From JAQUOA01 sp037443785 (GTDB taxonomy: Bacteria > Bacteroidota > Ignavibacteria > UBA10030 > UBA8401), in the NCBI GenBank assembly GCA_037443785.1, contig JBBINR010000020.1, forward strand, positions 1 through 60,743: a stretch of DNA of 60,743 nt, read 5' to 3'. The notes below the pieces were generated by a model that saw only the letters and a list, made by a program, of their open reading frames with translations, was not told where the DNA came from and did not search any database. Numbering within the stretch: position 1 is the first letter of the stretch; each line of letters opens with the position of its first letter. The position numbers were made by a program, and so were the translations under genes. Shown piece after piece: positions 23,789-33,560 of this stretch.

Positions 23789-25969
23789 CTATTTCATAAA
23801 AATCAATTTTTTCGTTTCCGAAAAACTCCCTGCGGTCAACGTATAGAAATAGATACCGCTCGCCAAATCTTTTGCATTAAACGGTGCGGAATAGTCGCCC
23901 GATTCTAATTGATCATCGACGATTGTTGTCACTTCATCGCCAAGGATGGAATAAATTTTTAAAGTTACCGCACTTCGCTGGGCTATCGAAAATTTAATTT
24001 TCGTTTCCGGGTTAAATGGATTGGGGTAATTCTGATGCAGCACGAACTTTGCCGGAACGATCTCCGATTCGCGTTGTACGGAAAGAACACTCTGCACCAC
24101 CGCCTGTGCGTCAACTTTTCCATATCCCCACTGAGGATTATATACTGCCCCTGTAAACGCATCCGTTCGAGCGGTGTTCTTTAATGCGGAACGAATTTGA
24201 GCCGTTGTCAATGTCGGTTTTGCTTGTAACATCAATGCAACAAGCCCTGCAACATGCGGAGTCGCCATACTGGTTCCTTGTTCAATAACATATCCTCCTC
24301 CCTGAACTTGAAGTGCTGTTTGAGGTGATGAGCTTTCAGACATTGCTGCAGCGATTGCTTGACCAGGTGCACTTACATCCGGTTTTTGCCGACCGTCACG
24401 GGTGGGTCCCATACTGCTAAACGTTGAGAAATCGCCAATTCTGCTTGCTTCATTATAATGGTATGTATTATTATCAATCGCCGGCCATTGCCATTTGGTT
24501 TCGTATGCCCCGACAGTAATTCCAGTTTCCACTGTTCCAGGCATTCCAACTAATTTAGTAAAGGTGGGAGATACAAACGACGGACTGTTACCATTTACAT
24601 CACTAATAGTTGAGCCAGCTATCCAAATGTCAAAACTTCCACCTTGTGTTACAGTTGCACCAGTAACTGTTACAGTCCAGACGCCGCTCGCAGGAACTAC
24701 TGCGGCATTAAGATCAAAAATTTGAATCGAACACTCGTTGGAATTATTTTTCGGATTAACTCCCGTATTGGCGTTAAAAATACTTACATTCCCTTGTGCA
24801 GTCGGCGATCCTCCCGTTGCACCTGAAGCTGCTGTCACTGTATTGTTGTTAGGAGTTTTGACAGACACAGTGAGATAATCTCCCATTTTGTACCACATAT
24901 CAAAAAGAACATAATCGTTTTGCGTACCGGCGTTTGCCGTATAGGCAGGAATTGTGAATTGAAATTGACTTGTTCCTCCTTGCGTTACGGTTCCGTCCAC
25001 ATGAATTGCGTCTGAACCTTCGTTTCCTGCAGCAATGATAATTTGTCTTCCGCTCTTGCCGTTCACTTCAGCATCAACGGCAATTTCTTCGGCGGCAGTA
25101 CCGTCGTGCGAACCATCATGACCTCCTAAACTCATGTTTATCACAAACGGCTTACCCAATGAATCTGCTTTTTGGCGGATGTACGTAATGCCGTTAATGA
25201 TATTGTCGGTTGCAAATCCGCCATCACCGGCTTTCACAATAATAAGATCAGCTTCAGGTGCAACACCGGTATACAAACCACCGGATGTCGAGCCGTCTCC
25301 TGCGGCAGTGCTTGCAACATGTGTTCCGTGCCCGTTAATATCTTGTTCATCAACAACGCCTGCAGGCGTTCCATCAAGTTCATTATTGATTTGCGCCTGA
25401 GTAAATTCTTTTCCGGTTGTCATATCCCGTAAAAATAATATCCGTGATTGTGTTGTATCTGCGTCCGAACGAAAATCTTCATGCTTCCAATCAATTCCGG
25501 TATCAATGACACCGACTATAACCCCCTTCCCTTTATACACGGTTGTATTGACCAGCCCTTGATGAAGTTTATCAACTTTCATTTCGGGAATACTCACATC
25601 AAGCTTCGGATATCGCATGCGGGGCGCTTCGATGTACGAAACGGATTGCAGGTTGCTGAGTTGAAGAAGTTGGTCATAGGTTACCGATGCGGTAAATAAT
25701 TTTCCGTTAAATGAGCTTGGGATAATGTTAAGGCTTCTCACCTCATCAATGGAATTTGCATAGACGATAACAGAATACATCTTTGTCACCGTTGAATATT
25801 TTCCCAGAATATTCGACCGGGGCGCCGGCTGATTATTTTCGACGGCATTTACCGTTTCACTCAACCGCGGATCGACCTTACTCGCATTCATCACCGTGGC
25901 ATGAGACGATGCCTCAGCACTCAATGCAAAGACAAAAAGACAAGCTGCAAGACGTAGATTTTTTTTCAT
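23789..25969 (-). CDS. Subtilisin-like serine protease (S8) with T9SS sorting domain
   Basis: An exported protease of about 726 residues. It has a signal peptide, then an I9-type propeptide (about 60-122, ending SVSYIEAPRMRYP), then the S8 catalytic domain. The catalytic triad is visible: Asp in GVIDTGIDWKHEDF (about 156), His in NGHGTHVAS (about 214) and Ser in GTSMATPHVAG (about 567). A beta-rich insertion (about 325-460) separates His and Ser, with oxyanion Asn in AAGNEGS. The C-terminus is a T9SS type A sorting domain (NYPNPFNPETKIKFSI ... KKLIFMK). Three start codons are stacked (GTG 25975, ATG 25972, ATG 25969); GGAG spacing favours 25969. The start region overlaps the stop of the upstream propeptide-like lipoprotein gene. 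Confidence 0.9.
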   Translation of the reverse strand: MKKNLRLAACLFVFALSAEASSHATVMNASKVDPRLSETVNAVENNQPAPRSNILGKYSTVTKMYSVIVYANSIDEVRSLNIIPSSFNGKLFTASVTYDQLLQLSNLQSVSYIEAPRMRYPKLDVSIPEMKVDKLHQGLVNTTVYKGKGVIVGVIDTGIDWKHEDFRSDADTTQSRILFLRDMTTGKEFTQAQINNELDGTPAGVVDEQDINGHGTHVASTAAGDGSTSGGLYTGVAPEADLIIVKAGDGGFATDNIINGITYIRQKADSLGKPFVINMSLGGHDGSHDGTAAEEIAVDAEVNGKSGRQIIIAAGNEGSDAIHVDGTVTQGGTSQFQFTIPAYTANAGTQNDYVLFDMWYKMGDYLTVSVKTPNNNTVTAASGATGGSPTAQGNVSIFNANTGVNPKNNSNECSIQIFDLNAAVVPASGVWTVTVTGATVTQGGSFDIWIAGSTISDVNGNSPSFVSPTFTKLVGMPGTVETGITVGAYETKWQWPAIDNNTYHYNEASRIGDFSTFSSMGPTRDGRQKPDVSAPGQAIAAAMSESSSPQTALQVQGGGYVIEQGTSMATPHVAGLVALMLQAKPTLTTAQIRSALKNTARTDAFTGAVYNPQWGYGKVDAQAVVQSVLSVQRESEIVPAKFVLHQNYPNPFNPETKIKFSIAQRSAVTLKIYSILGDEVTTIVDDQLESGDYSAPFNAKDLASGIYFYTLTAGSFSETKKLIFMK

Positions 25970-25971
25970 CA

Positions 25972-26304
25972 TCACTCCGGACGTTTGTTTGGAAAAGATA
26001 TTTTAGGCGTTTCAATATATACAATACTCTCTCGTCTACATAATGCGGATAATTCATCTTTGGTGAGTTGACCCAGCGCAATCTTCGAATTTGCAATCTC
26101 GAGTGAAGGAAATTCTTTACGCAATCCGGCCGTATCCCGAACGGTAACAACGACATTTAATCGCGATGTTATCAATGAATCTGAAAAAAAAGATGCCACG
26201 GAGGGTGATATTTTATTACCGCACAACGAGCCATCCTGTGCAGATGACGCACACCCAATGAACACGCTCACAGGAATAAAGGCCAGCATCAGATTCTTGC
26301 TCAT
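25972..26304 (-). CDS. Lipoprotein resembling a stand-alone subtilisin propeptide (I9-like)
   Basis: A 110-residue predicted lipoprotein (MSKNLMLAFIPVSVFIGC, Cys at about 18). Its mature part ends LTKDELSALCRRESIVYIETPKISFPNK. This resembles the end of the propeptide of the adjacent subtilisin (LLQLSNLQSVSYIEAPRMRYPK), and its RLNVVVTVRDTAGLRKEFP resembles the subtilisin's MYSVIVYANSIDEVRSL. I9 propeptides act as folding chaperones and inhibitors, so this could be a membrane-anchored inhibitor or foldase for the protease; that is inference. The ATG at 26304 overlaps the secA stop as ATGA, which fixes the start; a start six codons further upstream is less likely. Its stop overlaps the protease start region, so the three genes are coupled. 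Confidence 0.65.
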   Translation of the reverse strand: MSKNLMLAFIPVSVFIGCASSAQDGSLCGNKISPSVASFFSDSLITSRLNVVVTVRDTAGLRKEFPSLEIANSKIALGQLTKDELSALCRRESIVYIETPKISFPNKRPE

Positions 26305-29300
26305 GCGTTTTTGCCATGGCAATTTTTATATTTTTTTCCGCTTCCGCAGGGGCATGGATCATTTCTTCCCACTTTCTCTCCCGCAATAATTTGCTGAACT
26401 TGCGGCGCCTGCTGCTGCGCATGAGCTTGTCCATCTTCTTGTTCGGGCGGGGCTTTCAATCCCATTCCGGTAGATGCATCATGTTTTAAGGTCATTTGCG
26501 CCTGACGCGATGCGCGACGTTGCTGCTGCTGTTGAATTTGTTGTTGATTTTCAGGGAACAGTTTGAAAATCAAATTCAATGCTTCTTTGTTAATCATCCC
26601 GACTAATTCAACAAACATCTTATACGCTTCAGATTTGTATTCAAGAATTGGATCTTTCTGACCGTATGCACGGAGGTAAATTCCTTCTTTCAAATCGTCC
26701 ATCTCACGCAAGTGTTCCTTCCAGCGAATGTCGATCACTTGAAGCAGTCCCATTTTTTGGATGAAGGTCATCGCTTCTTCTCCGACGGTTTCTTTTTTTC
26801 GCTTTAAGAATTCGTGCGCCGCTTGCAATACCTTATCGCGAACTCCGCTGTGCCCCAATTGTTGAAAATCAACAGGAGTCATTTGAACGTCAATCAGCAG
26901 ACTTGATCGGCATTCATCGCGCAGTTCGTCAAGCTGGCCTTGCTCGTAGTACAGTTCGACAAGTTCATCGACAAAATCTTCAAGCATCTGATTTACATCA
27001 TCTTCAAGATGCTCGCCAAGCAACGCATGCCGCCGCTTCGAATAAATGACTTCGCGCTGCTGGTTCATTACGTTGTCGTATTCCAACAACCGCTTTCTGA
27101 TGCCGAAATTGTTTTCTTCTACTTTTTTCTGAGCACGCTCGATCATTCGAGTGATCATCGAATGTTCAATCACTTCCCCTTCTTCTGCGCCCATCTTTGT
27201 CATAATCGATGCGATGCGATCGCTTCCGAACAATCTCATCAAATCATCTTCAAGTGAGAGATAAAATTTTGTCAATCCGGGATCGCCCTGTCGTCCCGCT
27301 CGTCCACGTAACTGCCGATCAATGCGCCGTGCTTCATGCCGCTCCGTACCAATAATGGCAAGTCCGCCGACATCAACCACCCCGGGACCAAGCTTGATAT
27401 CGGTTCCGCGTCCCGCCATATTTGTTGCAATAGTTACTGCACCCGGCAAACCTGCGTTGGCCACAATTTCCGCTTCGCGTTGATGCTGTTTTGCATTCAA
27501 AACATTATGCTGAATTTTTTCACGCGTCAACATGCGGCTGATGGTTTCGGAAACTTCAACGCTTGTCGTTCCAACAAGGACTGGCTGTTTTTTCTCGCGC
27601 ATCGCTTTTATTTCAGCGATCACGGCATTAAATTTTTCCCGCTTCGTTCTATAGACAAGGTCATTCAAATCCTGACGGACAACGGGCTTATTCGTCGGTA
27701 CGACAACAACATCCAATTTGTAAATATCAAAAAATTCCGCCGCCTCGGTTTCTGCAGTCCCGGTCATTCCCGCTAATTTTTTATACAAGCGGAAATAATT
27801 TTGCAGTGTCACTGTTGCCAGAGTTTGCGTGTCCCGTTCAACATGCACGCCTTCTTTCGCCTCAATCGCTTGATGCAGCCCGTCAGAATATCGTCTGCCA
27901 TGAAGAATGCGCCCGGTAAATTCATCGACAATCTGAACTTTCCCGTCTTCGGTAACGACGTATTCAACATCTTTTTCGTAAAGAGAATACGCACGCAATA
28001 ATTGACGAACGGTATGGACGCGATCGCTCCGTTCCGCGTAGTGTTTATTTAGTTCATCCTTTCTTAATTGCTTTTGCTCGGTCGACAAGGATTCCTCATT
28101 CTCAAGCAAACTGATATCGGTCGCAATATCGGGAAGGACAAACATATCTTTATCGCCGCCGCTCGAAAGATATTCGCGTCCCTTTTCCGTAAGATCGATA
28201 GAATGATTTTTTTCATCGATGGAATAATACAACTCATCATCAATTTCGTGCATTCGCTTATTTTGTTCCGCCATGTATTCGGACTCGGTTTCAAGCATCA
28301 GCTTTTTCGGAGCACCTTCGGCAAATAATTTTGAGAGTTTCTTGTTGCGCGGATCTCCACGGTACGAACGAAGGAACAAGACCCCTGCTTCTTTTGTCTT
28401 TCCTTCATTAAATAATTTTTCTGCCTCGCCCACAATTTTGGCAATAAAATTCTTTTGTGTGCTAACTAACCGCTCGACACGAGGTTTCATCTCGTTAAAC
28501 TTATGATCATCCACTTCCACCGGGCCGCTGATGATAAGCGGTGTTCGGGCTTCATCAATCAGCACGGAATCCACTTCGTCCACAATCGCATAATAATGTC
28601 CGCGCTGCACCATTTCATCGGACACATGCACCATGTTGTCGCGAAGATAATCGAAACCAAATTCGTTGTTCGTTCCGTAGGTAATATCGCAATTATACTG
28701 CTCGCGGCGCACAAATGGGTTTTGATTTTGAACGATGCATCCGACCGATAAGCCGTGAAAATTAAAAACTTTTCCCATCCATTCGCTGTCACGACGTGCA
28801 AGATAATCGTTGACGGTAACAAGATGAACACCCTTACCGGCAAGAGCATTAAGATACATTGGTGCTACGGCGACAAGTGTTTTTCCTTCACCGGTTGCCA
28901 TTTCAGAAATTTTTCCATTGTGAAGCGCTACCCCGCCCATCATTTGCACATCATAAGGAACCATTTCCCATTTCGTCGGTCGACCAGCAACATCCCACGT
29001 TTGCCCGACCAAACGACGGCACGTATCTTTCACAACGGCAAATGCTTCCGGAAGAATTTCGCTCAAGGTATCCCGGGTAATTTCGTGCTCTTCTTTTTCA
29101 AGGTCTTCAATTTGATTATAGAAGGCTTCGCGTTGCGACGGATCTGATTCGGATTGAAGCTGTGCTTTCAAATGGTCAATTTGCTCACGCGTTTCTTTTA
29201 CCGCTTCATGAATCCGGTTTTTAAATTCCTGAGTTTTTCCGCGGAGTTCCTCATCGGAAAGTGATTGCAGTTTCGGATATTCCTGATTGATTTGATCGAC

Positions 29301-29369
29301 AATCGGCAGTAATTCTTCAATATCTTTTTCTTTTTTACTTCCAAACAGTTTGTTAAAAAACTTTAGCAT
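26301..29369 (-). CDS. secA: Preprotein translocase ATPase SecA
   Basis: The motor that drives unfolded preproteins through SecYEG. It is 1022 residues long and contains TGEGKT (Walker A, about 159-164), DEVDSVLIDEARTPLIISG (DEAD-like Walker B), the preprotein crosslinking domain, GMTGTAETEAAEF, TNMAGRGTDIKLG, RQLRGRAGRQGDPG, and a C-terminal zinc-binding tail (NDPCPCGSGKKYKNCHG). It is longer than E. coli SecA (901) because of insertions in the N-terminal half (around residues 310-350, FIAKIVGEAEKLFNEG), as in Bacteroidota-type SecA. The downstream lipoprotein gene starts within its stop codon, linking export to two secreted proteases. Confidence 0.98.
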   Translation of the reverse strand: MLKFFNKLFGSKKEKDIEELLPIVDQINQEYPKLQSLSDEELRGKTQEFKNRIHEAVKETREQIDHLKAQLQSESDPSQREAFYNQIEDLEKEEHEITRDTLSEILPEAFAVVKDTCRRLVGQTWDVAGRPTKWEMVPYDVQMMGGVALHNGKISEMATGEGKTLVAVAPMYLNALAGKGVHLVTVNDYLARRDSEWMGKVFNFHGLSVGCIVQNQNPFVRREQYNCDITYGTNNEFGFDYLRDNMVHVSDEMVQRGHYYAIVDEVDSVLIDEARTPLIISGPVEVDDHKFNEMKPRVERLVSTQKNFIAKIVGEAEKLFNEGKTKEAGVLFLRSYRGDPRNKKLSKLFAEGAPKKLMLETESEYMAEQNKRMHEIDDELYYSIDEKNHSIDLTEKGREYLSSGGDKDMFVLPDIATDISLLENEESLSTEQKQLRKDELNKHYAERSDRVHTVRQLLRAYSLYEKDVEYVVTEDGKVQIVDEFTGRILHGRRYSDGLHQAIEAKEGVHVERDTQTLATVTLQNYFRLYKKLAGMTGTAETEAAEFFDIYKLDVVVVPTNKPVVRQDLNDLVYRTKREKFNAVIAEIKAMREKKQPVLVGTTSVEVSETISRMLTREKIQHNVLNAKQHQREAEIVANAGLPGAVTIATNMAGRGTDIKLGPGVVDVGGLAIIGTERHEARRIDRQLRGRAGRQGDPGLTKFYLSLEDDLMRLFGSDRIASIMTKMGAEEGEVIEHSMITRMIERAQKKVEENNFGIRKRLLEYDNVMNQQREVIYSKRRHALLGEHLEDDVNQMLEDFVDELVELYYEQGQLDELRDECRSSLLIDVQMTPVDFQQLGHSGVRDKVLQAAHEFLKRKKETVGEEAMTFIQKMGLLQVIDIRWKEHLREMDDLKEGIYLRAYGQKDPILEYKSEAYKMFVELVGMINKEALNLIFKLFPENQQQIQQQQQRRASRQAQMTLKHDASTGMGLKAPPEQEDGQAHAQQQAPQVQQIIAGEKVGRNDPCPCGSGKKYKNCHGKNA

Positions 29370-29468
29370 GAATTTCCTTCGTTGATTATTTCGCGTATAG
29401 TATCAATATAAAATTTTTTGGCTCGGATAAAAAGGATTAAACTCTCAACACCAACAACGCAGTCGCAT

Positions 29469-30038
29469 TCATTTGCGTGATTTTATCGATTTTCTTCGAC
29501 CTATCCATTTTATTTCAGCATGATGTTCTGCAAAATTAGCGTATCTCGCTAGAACAAAGAGCAGATCGGAAAGCCTGTTAAGATAAACACCGATTGCATC
29601 GCCAATAGTTTCATGCCGTGACAACTGTACGGCGAGCCGCTCAGTCCTTCGGCATACCGTCCGCGCAAAATGCAATTGAGCCGCAGACGGCGATCCGCCC
29701 GGAAGGATAAAGGTTTTTAAAGGCTCAAGTTCCATTTCGAGGCGGTCAATAATTTTTTCTAGTCCAATAGCATGTGAATTTTTTATTCTTGGAATAATCC
29801 GATTTTGATTTGCCACCGGCGTCGCAAGATCGGAGCCAAGAATAAAGAGTTCATTCTGAAGTTTGCTGAGAATTTTTTCAATCTTTATGTGAGGTTTAAG
29901 AGAACGGACAACACCCAAGACAGCATTCAACTCATCGACAGTTCCGTACGTTTCAATGCGCAGCGAATCTTTCGGAACACGTTCGCCCCCGAATAATCCG
30001 GTTTCACCTTTATCGCCTGTTTTGGTATAGATTTTCAT
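29469..30038 (-). CDS. pduO: Cob(I)alamin adenosyltransferase, PduO type
   Basis: The enzyme transfers the adenosyl group of ATP to cob(I)alamin, giving coenzyme B12. The PduO-type N-terminal motif is clear (MKIYTKTGDKGETGLFGGERV, followed by RIETYGTVDELNAVLG). The C-terminal helical bundle carries the conserved RTVCRRTERLAVQL and YLNRLSDLLFVLARYAN motifs. The length (189 residues) is normal. It precedes secA by 99 bases on the same strand and has no other cobalamin gene near it in the window, which suggests a salvage or housekeeping role supporting B12-dependent enzymes encoded elsewhere. Confidence 0.94.
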   Translation of the reverse strand: MKIYTKTGDKGETGLFGGERVPKDSLRIETYGTVDELNAVLGVVRSLKPHIKIEKILSKLQNELFILGSDLATPVANQNRIIPRIKNSHAIGLEKIIDRLEMELEPLKTFILPGGSPSAAQLHFARTVCRRTERLAVQLSRHETIGDAIGVYLNRLSDLLFVLARYANFAEHHAEIKWIGRRKSIKSRK

Positions 30039-30090
30039 TGTTCAATACTTTCTATGAAAGGTAAAGCTTCTTTTTGGTATCTCCAAAAAT

Positions 30091-30121
30091 AAAAAACCCC
30101 GATGAAAAATCCATCGGGGTT
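30091..30121 (-). terminator. Terminator after the Oar-like receptor gene
   Basis: Stem ACCCCGATG (30096-30104) / CATCGGGGT (30112-30120) with a 7-base loop; on the minus strand it is followed by a T-run (TTTTTTATTTTT). It ends the transcript of the receptor gene at 30143. Confidence 0.85.
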
Positions 30122-30142
30122 CAGATTACTTACGCTAAGCAA

Positions 30143-33100
30143 TCAATTAAAACTATAACGAATACCAAGTTGAATTCTAAATACATCATCAAGGTTCGCA
30201 GTTTTTTCAAATGTATGATCAATTAATTTTCCATTAACTGTTCTTAAAGTGTATTGAACTCGACCGTCAGTAGTAACTGGATTAGTTAAAACTAATGGAC
30301 TCGTTGTAACTAAGCGTTCGGAAAGTCCCCATTTTTTATTCAAAAGATTTGTTACGTTGATAATATCAGCTCTGATTTGGAATGAATTTCGTTTACCGAA
30401 CAGATCGGTAAATACTTCTTGCATAATGCTCATGTCTGCTCGATAGGTCATCGGCATGAAAACTGCATTCCGTTGAGCGTATTTACCTCTGTTGGCATTT
30501 AGATATTCGTCTTGTTTAATATACGCTTCCCAAGCATCTGCTTGCTGTTGTGCGGTAAATGCCGGGGTAGAACCGGAAGCAGCAATCGGTTTGAAATTCA
30601 TTTCAGATTGATCTTTAGGAATATAAATCAAATCATTTACTCCGCCATCACCGTTTAGATCTCCGCTATAGGTATAACTTGCGTTCGTAACCGCGAGGGT
30701 TCCATTGTATCCAACCGTACGACCTTCCCAGAATAACGAAACTGTTGTTGCTCCAATGTCAAAGTATTCCGCACGATACGAAATTGATAAGAATACTCTA
30801 TGTCCAGGTGATGTTGCTGCAAATCCAACACCGGGATTATTTGGATTACCGCTTATTGCATTTCCGTACCAAGAACCTGAAGCGATTGAACCCGGGTCAA
30901 CAGTGTTTTTTGAAACTCCATAACTATAAGCTCCTTTTGCAAACCAACCGTCTGCAAACGGTTTTTCTAATGAGAAAGCCAAATTCCAGGAATAACCTGT
31001 ATTTTCATTTTTCATTACGATAGCATTCGGAACTTTTGAGTAAATTTTGTTTGTCGTTTTCCATCGCGGACGATTATCAATTCCCGCAAATAAAGTATCG
31101 GCTGCAGGAAGATCGGCATTGATGTAGTACACACCATTCACATCTTTGCTATATAAAAATTCCGCAGTTCCAACAAGATCGTATGGGAGCTTTTGATCTA
31201 CAGCAATATTGCTTCTCCATAGTTGTGGAAACTTGAAGTTAGGATCAGTCAATGCTAATTCATAACTCGAAGCCGGCAATCCCGTCGGGACTTTTTTGTA
31301 ATGATTTGGATCGGGGTTAAACGGTCGTGTTTTTGTATTATCAATCTGTTCAAAACCCGTAAGAATACCATTATTGCCAATCTGGTTTGAAATCCAAACA
31401 TAGGCAGGTTTACCCGTAAAGATACCTGTTCCACCACGAACTTGCGTGGTACGTTCGCCGGTAACATCCCAGTTAAAGCCGACACGCGGCGACCAAAGGA
31501 TATTTGCGTCCGGAAGTTTATCGGTTTTGTAATGAACTCCATTACCATTCTCATCACGGAAAGTCATTGTATCGACTTCGGAATTTTTATATCCAGTGTT
31601 CTCGAAGAATGGAATGTCTACACGTAATCCAACCGATACGCGTAAGTCTCTCATTACTTGCCATTCATCTTGTGCATAGAAACCCGTGTACAAAACTTTC
31701 AAATCTTGAATCGGTTTTGTTTGTCCTGCAATATTTGACCAACGAACTTGGAAACGACGAAGGGTGCTGTCAGAGGTTGTGCGAGCCGGATTCGCTAAAT
31801 ACCCATTCGCATCAGCGTAAAAATCTGAAAGCTTATTATACACGTATGCGCTTTGTGCACCAGGGAAGAAAACGTTTTCGGACTGATATCGTTCAATACT
31901 TGCACCGAACGTTAAGAAATGTTCTCCCATGTAATAAGTAAAATTATCCTGGAATTGCAAACTGCTGTATCTCAGTTCATTGTTTGGTGTGAAGGGTTCA
32001 TAGCCAAACGATGTATAATTAGTGCCGCCATTAAGGATATCAACAAATGGAAAAAAAGAACCTCTCGATTCACGGCTCTCATCATGATGCGAATATCCGA
32101 TGATTAAATTGTTTGCCATATTATTATCAAGAATACTGCTCCACTCACCAATGATATTTCGGATATTTTCTCCGATTTGGTAATTTGAGTTTCGGAAACC
32201 TAACGCCGTGGTTACACCCTGACGATTACCCGTACCCAAACCTAATGAAGAAGAATTTGATTCAAGCACATCTGTTTTTGAATCGAGATGAATATACCGT
32301 AAAGTTATTTTATTCTTGTCATCCAAATTGTAATCCAATTTTCCTAAAAGACGCAAGGCGGGAGTCTCGTTATCATATCCCTGATACGGTCCCGTTTCAT
32401 AACCAAAATTTGTTTTTAGGAAAGTACTTAAAGCATCTAAGTCAGATTTTAAAACACGAGTTGTATTTCCTCCAACAGTTTGTCCACCCGTATTGGCGGT
32501 AAATGTTGTTCCCGGCTGAGTAAGTTTTTCCGTTTCAAAACTTCCGAAGAAAAATAATTTATTTTCAATAATTGGACCGGCAAGATTTACACCAACTTGA
32601 TTGAATTTAAATGTCCCCGGTTTGTATTCGACATCGCCGGCTTTTTGTCCAACTAAACCTTGATGACGCATGTAATAATAGGCGGCACCCGAAATGTTAT
32701 TGGTTCCGCTTTTCGTTACAGAGTTAATTCCTGCTCCAATAAAATTTCCCTGCCGAACGTCGTACGGAGCAATGTTTACTTGCACCTGTTCAATCGCATC
32801 AACAGAAATCGGGGCAACATTTGTTCTGTCTCCCGGTTGACCTTGCAATCCAAATGAGTTATTAAAATACGAACCATCGATTGTCGTATTATTGTAGCGA
32901 TTATCCATTCCGCCAAATGTATTGTTGCCGGCAAATTGGGGAGTTAATCTGGAAAAGTCCTGAACTTTTCTGGTAATAGTCGGCAGAGCTTCCATTGCCC
33001 TTCGATCAACGGCTGTCGCTGCACCAGTTCTCGCAGCATTTAAAACGGTACCGCGTTCGGCTCTCACTTCAACCGCTTCGATCTGAACATCTTCAGCGGT

Positions 33101-33424
33101 CATTCGAAAATCCTGTCGAACAGTTTGGGACAATTGAAGGTAAATATCTTTACGTTCCTGCTTTGTATAACCAATCAGCGAAACAGTCACTGAATATGGA
33201 CCGCCAGTGCGAAGGTTTGGCAGATTGTATCCGCCGTCGGCACGTGTGGTGACGCCATATTTCGTTCCGCTGGGAACGTGAACTGCCATAACGTTGACGC
33301 CAGGCAAAGGATTTCCATCCTTGTCCAAAACCTGACCGCTGACCGCGGCGGTTGTCACGCCCTGCGCAAATACGCCAGCTGCGACGAACAATAATAGCGA
33401 TAAAACGAGTATCGCATTCTTCAT
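30143..33424 (-). CDS. Oar-like TonB-dependent receptor family outer-membrane protein
   Basis: A protein of about 1093 residues with a signal peptide (MKNAILVLSLLLFVAAGVFAQG). The ATG at 33424 is chosen because AAGGAG lies 7 bases before it and the signal peptide starts there; the upstream open frame is not signal-like. A carboxypeptidase-like regulatory domain follows (VSGQVLDKDGNPLPGVNV, about 25-110), then a plug domain (AMEALPTITRKVQDFSRLTPQ; YNNTTIDGSYFNN; AGINSVTKSGTN) and a long beta-barrel with Tyr/Phe-rich strands, ending in ...QLGIRYSFN. The layout is that of Oar (OmpA-related) proteins, in which cargo may be a peptide or protein. It stands alone between two terminators. Its ligand cannot be told. 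Confidence 0.88.
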   Translation of the reverse strand: MKNAILVLSLLLFVAAGVFAQGVTTAAVSGQVLDKDGNPLPGVNVMAVHVPSGTKYGVTTRADGGYNLPNLRTGGPYSVTVSLIGYTKQERKDIYLQLSQTVRQDFRMTAEDVQIEAVEVRAERGTVLNAARTGAATAVDRRAMEALPTITRKVQDFSRLTPQFAGNNTFGGMDNRYNNTTIDGSYFNNSFGLQGQPGDRTNVAPISVDAIEQVQVNIAPYDVRQGNFIGAGINSVTKSGTNNISGAAYYYMRHQGLVGQKAGDVEYKPGTFKFNQVGVNLAGPIIENKLFFFGSFETEKLTQPGTTFTANTGGQTVGGNTTRVLKSDLDALSTFLKTNFGYETGPYQGYDNETPALRLLGKLDYNLDDKNKITLRYIHLDSKTDVLESNSSSLGLGTGNRQGVTTALGFRNSNYQIGENIRNIIGEWSSILDNNMANNLIIGYSHHDESRESRGSFFPFVDILNGGTNYTSFGYEPFTPNNELRYSSLQFQDNFTYYMGEHFLTFGASIERYQSENVFFPGAQSAYVYNKLSDFYADANGYLANPARTTSDSTLRRFQVRWSNIAGQTKPIQDLKVLYTGFYAQDEWQVMRDLRVSVGLRVDIPFFENTGYKNSEVDTMTFRDENGNGVHYKTDKLPDANILWSPRVGFNWDVTGERTTQVRGGTGIFTGKPAYVWISNQIGNNGILTGFEQIDNTKTRPFNPDPNHYKKVPTGLPASSYELALTDPNFKFPQLWRSNIAVDQKLPYDLVGTAEFLYSKDVNGVYYINADLPAADTLFAGIDNRPRWKTTNKIYSKVPNAIVMKNENTGYSWNLAFSLEKPFADGWFAKGAYSYGVSKNTVDPGSIASGSWYGNAISGNPNNPGVGFAATSPGHRVFLSISYRAEYFDIGATTVSLFWEGRTVGYNGTLAVTNASYTYSGDLNGDGGVNDLIYIPKDQSEMNFKPIAASGSTPAFTAQQQADAWEAYIKQDEYLNANRGKYAQRNAVFMPMTYRADMSIMQEVFTDLFGKRNSFQIRADIINVTNLLNKKWGLSERLVTTSPLVLTNPVTTDGRVQYTLRTVNGKLIDHTFEKTANLDDVFRIQLGIRYSFN

Positions 33425-33523
33425 AGATCTACTCCTTGTAGATTGTGGGGTAAATAGTGGTGAATTAGGTAAAACAATATACTTTATTTGTATTATCTCA
33501 ATGTTAAGAATTTTGAAACGAAC

Positions 33524-33553
33524 AAAAAAAAGGCGATGATTCCTCATCGCCCT
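33524..33553 (-). terminator. Terminator after the M20 dipeptidase gene
   Basis: Stem GGCGATGA (33532-33539) / TCATCGCC (33544-33551) with a 4-base loop; on the minus strand an uninterrupted run of eight Ts follows. It lies about 8 bases beyond the dipeptidase stop codon. Confidence 0.9.
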
Positions 33554-33560
33554 TGGTTCC

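Noticed and set aside
33425..33547. 41-residue N-terminal extension of the Oar-like receptor
   Set aside because: The signal peptide and AAGGAG point to the ATG at 33424; the extension is not signal-like.
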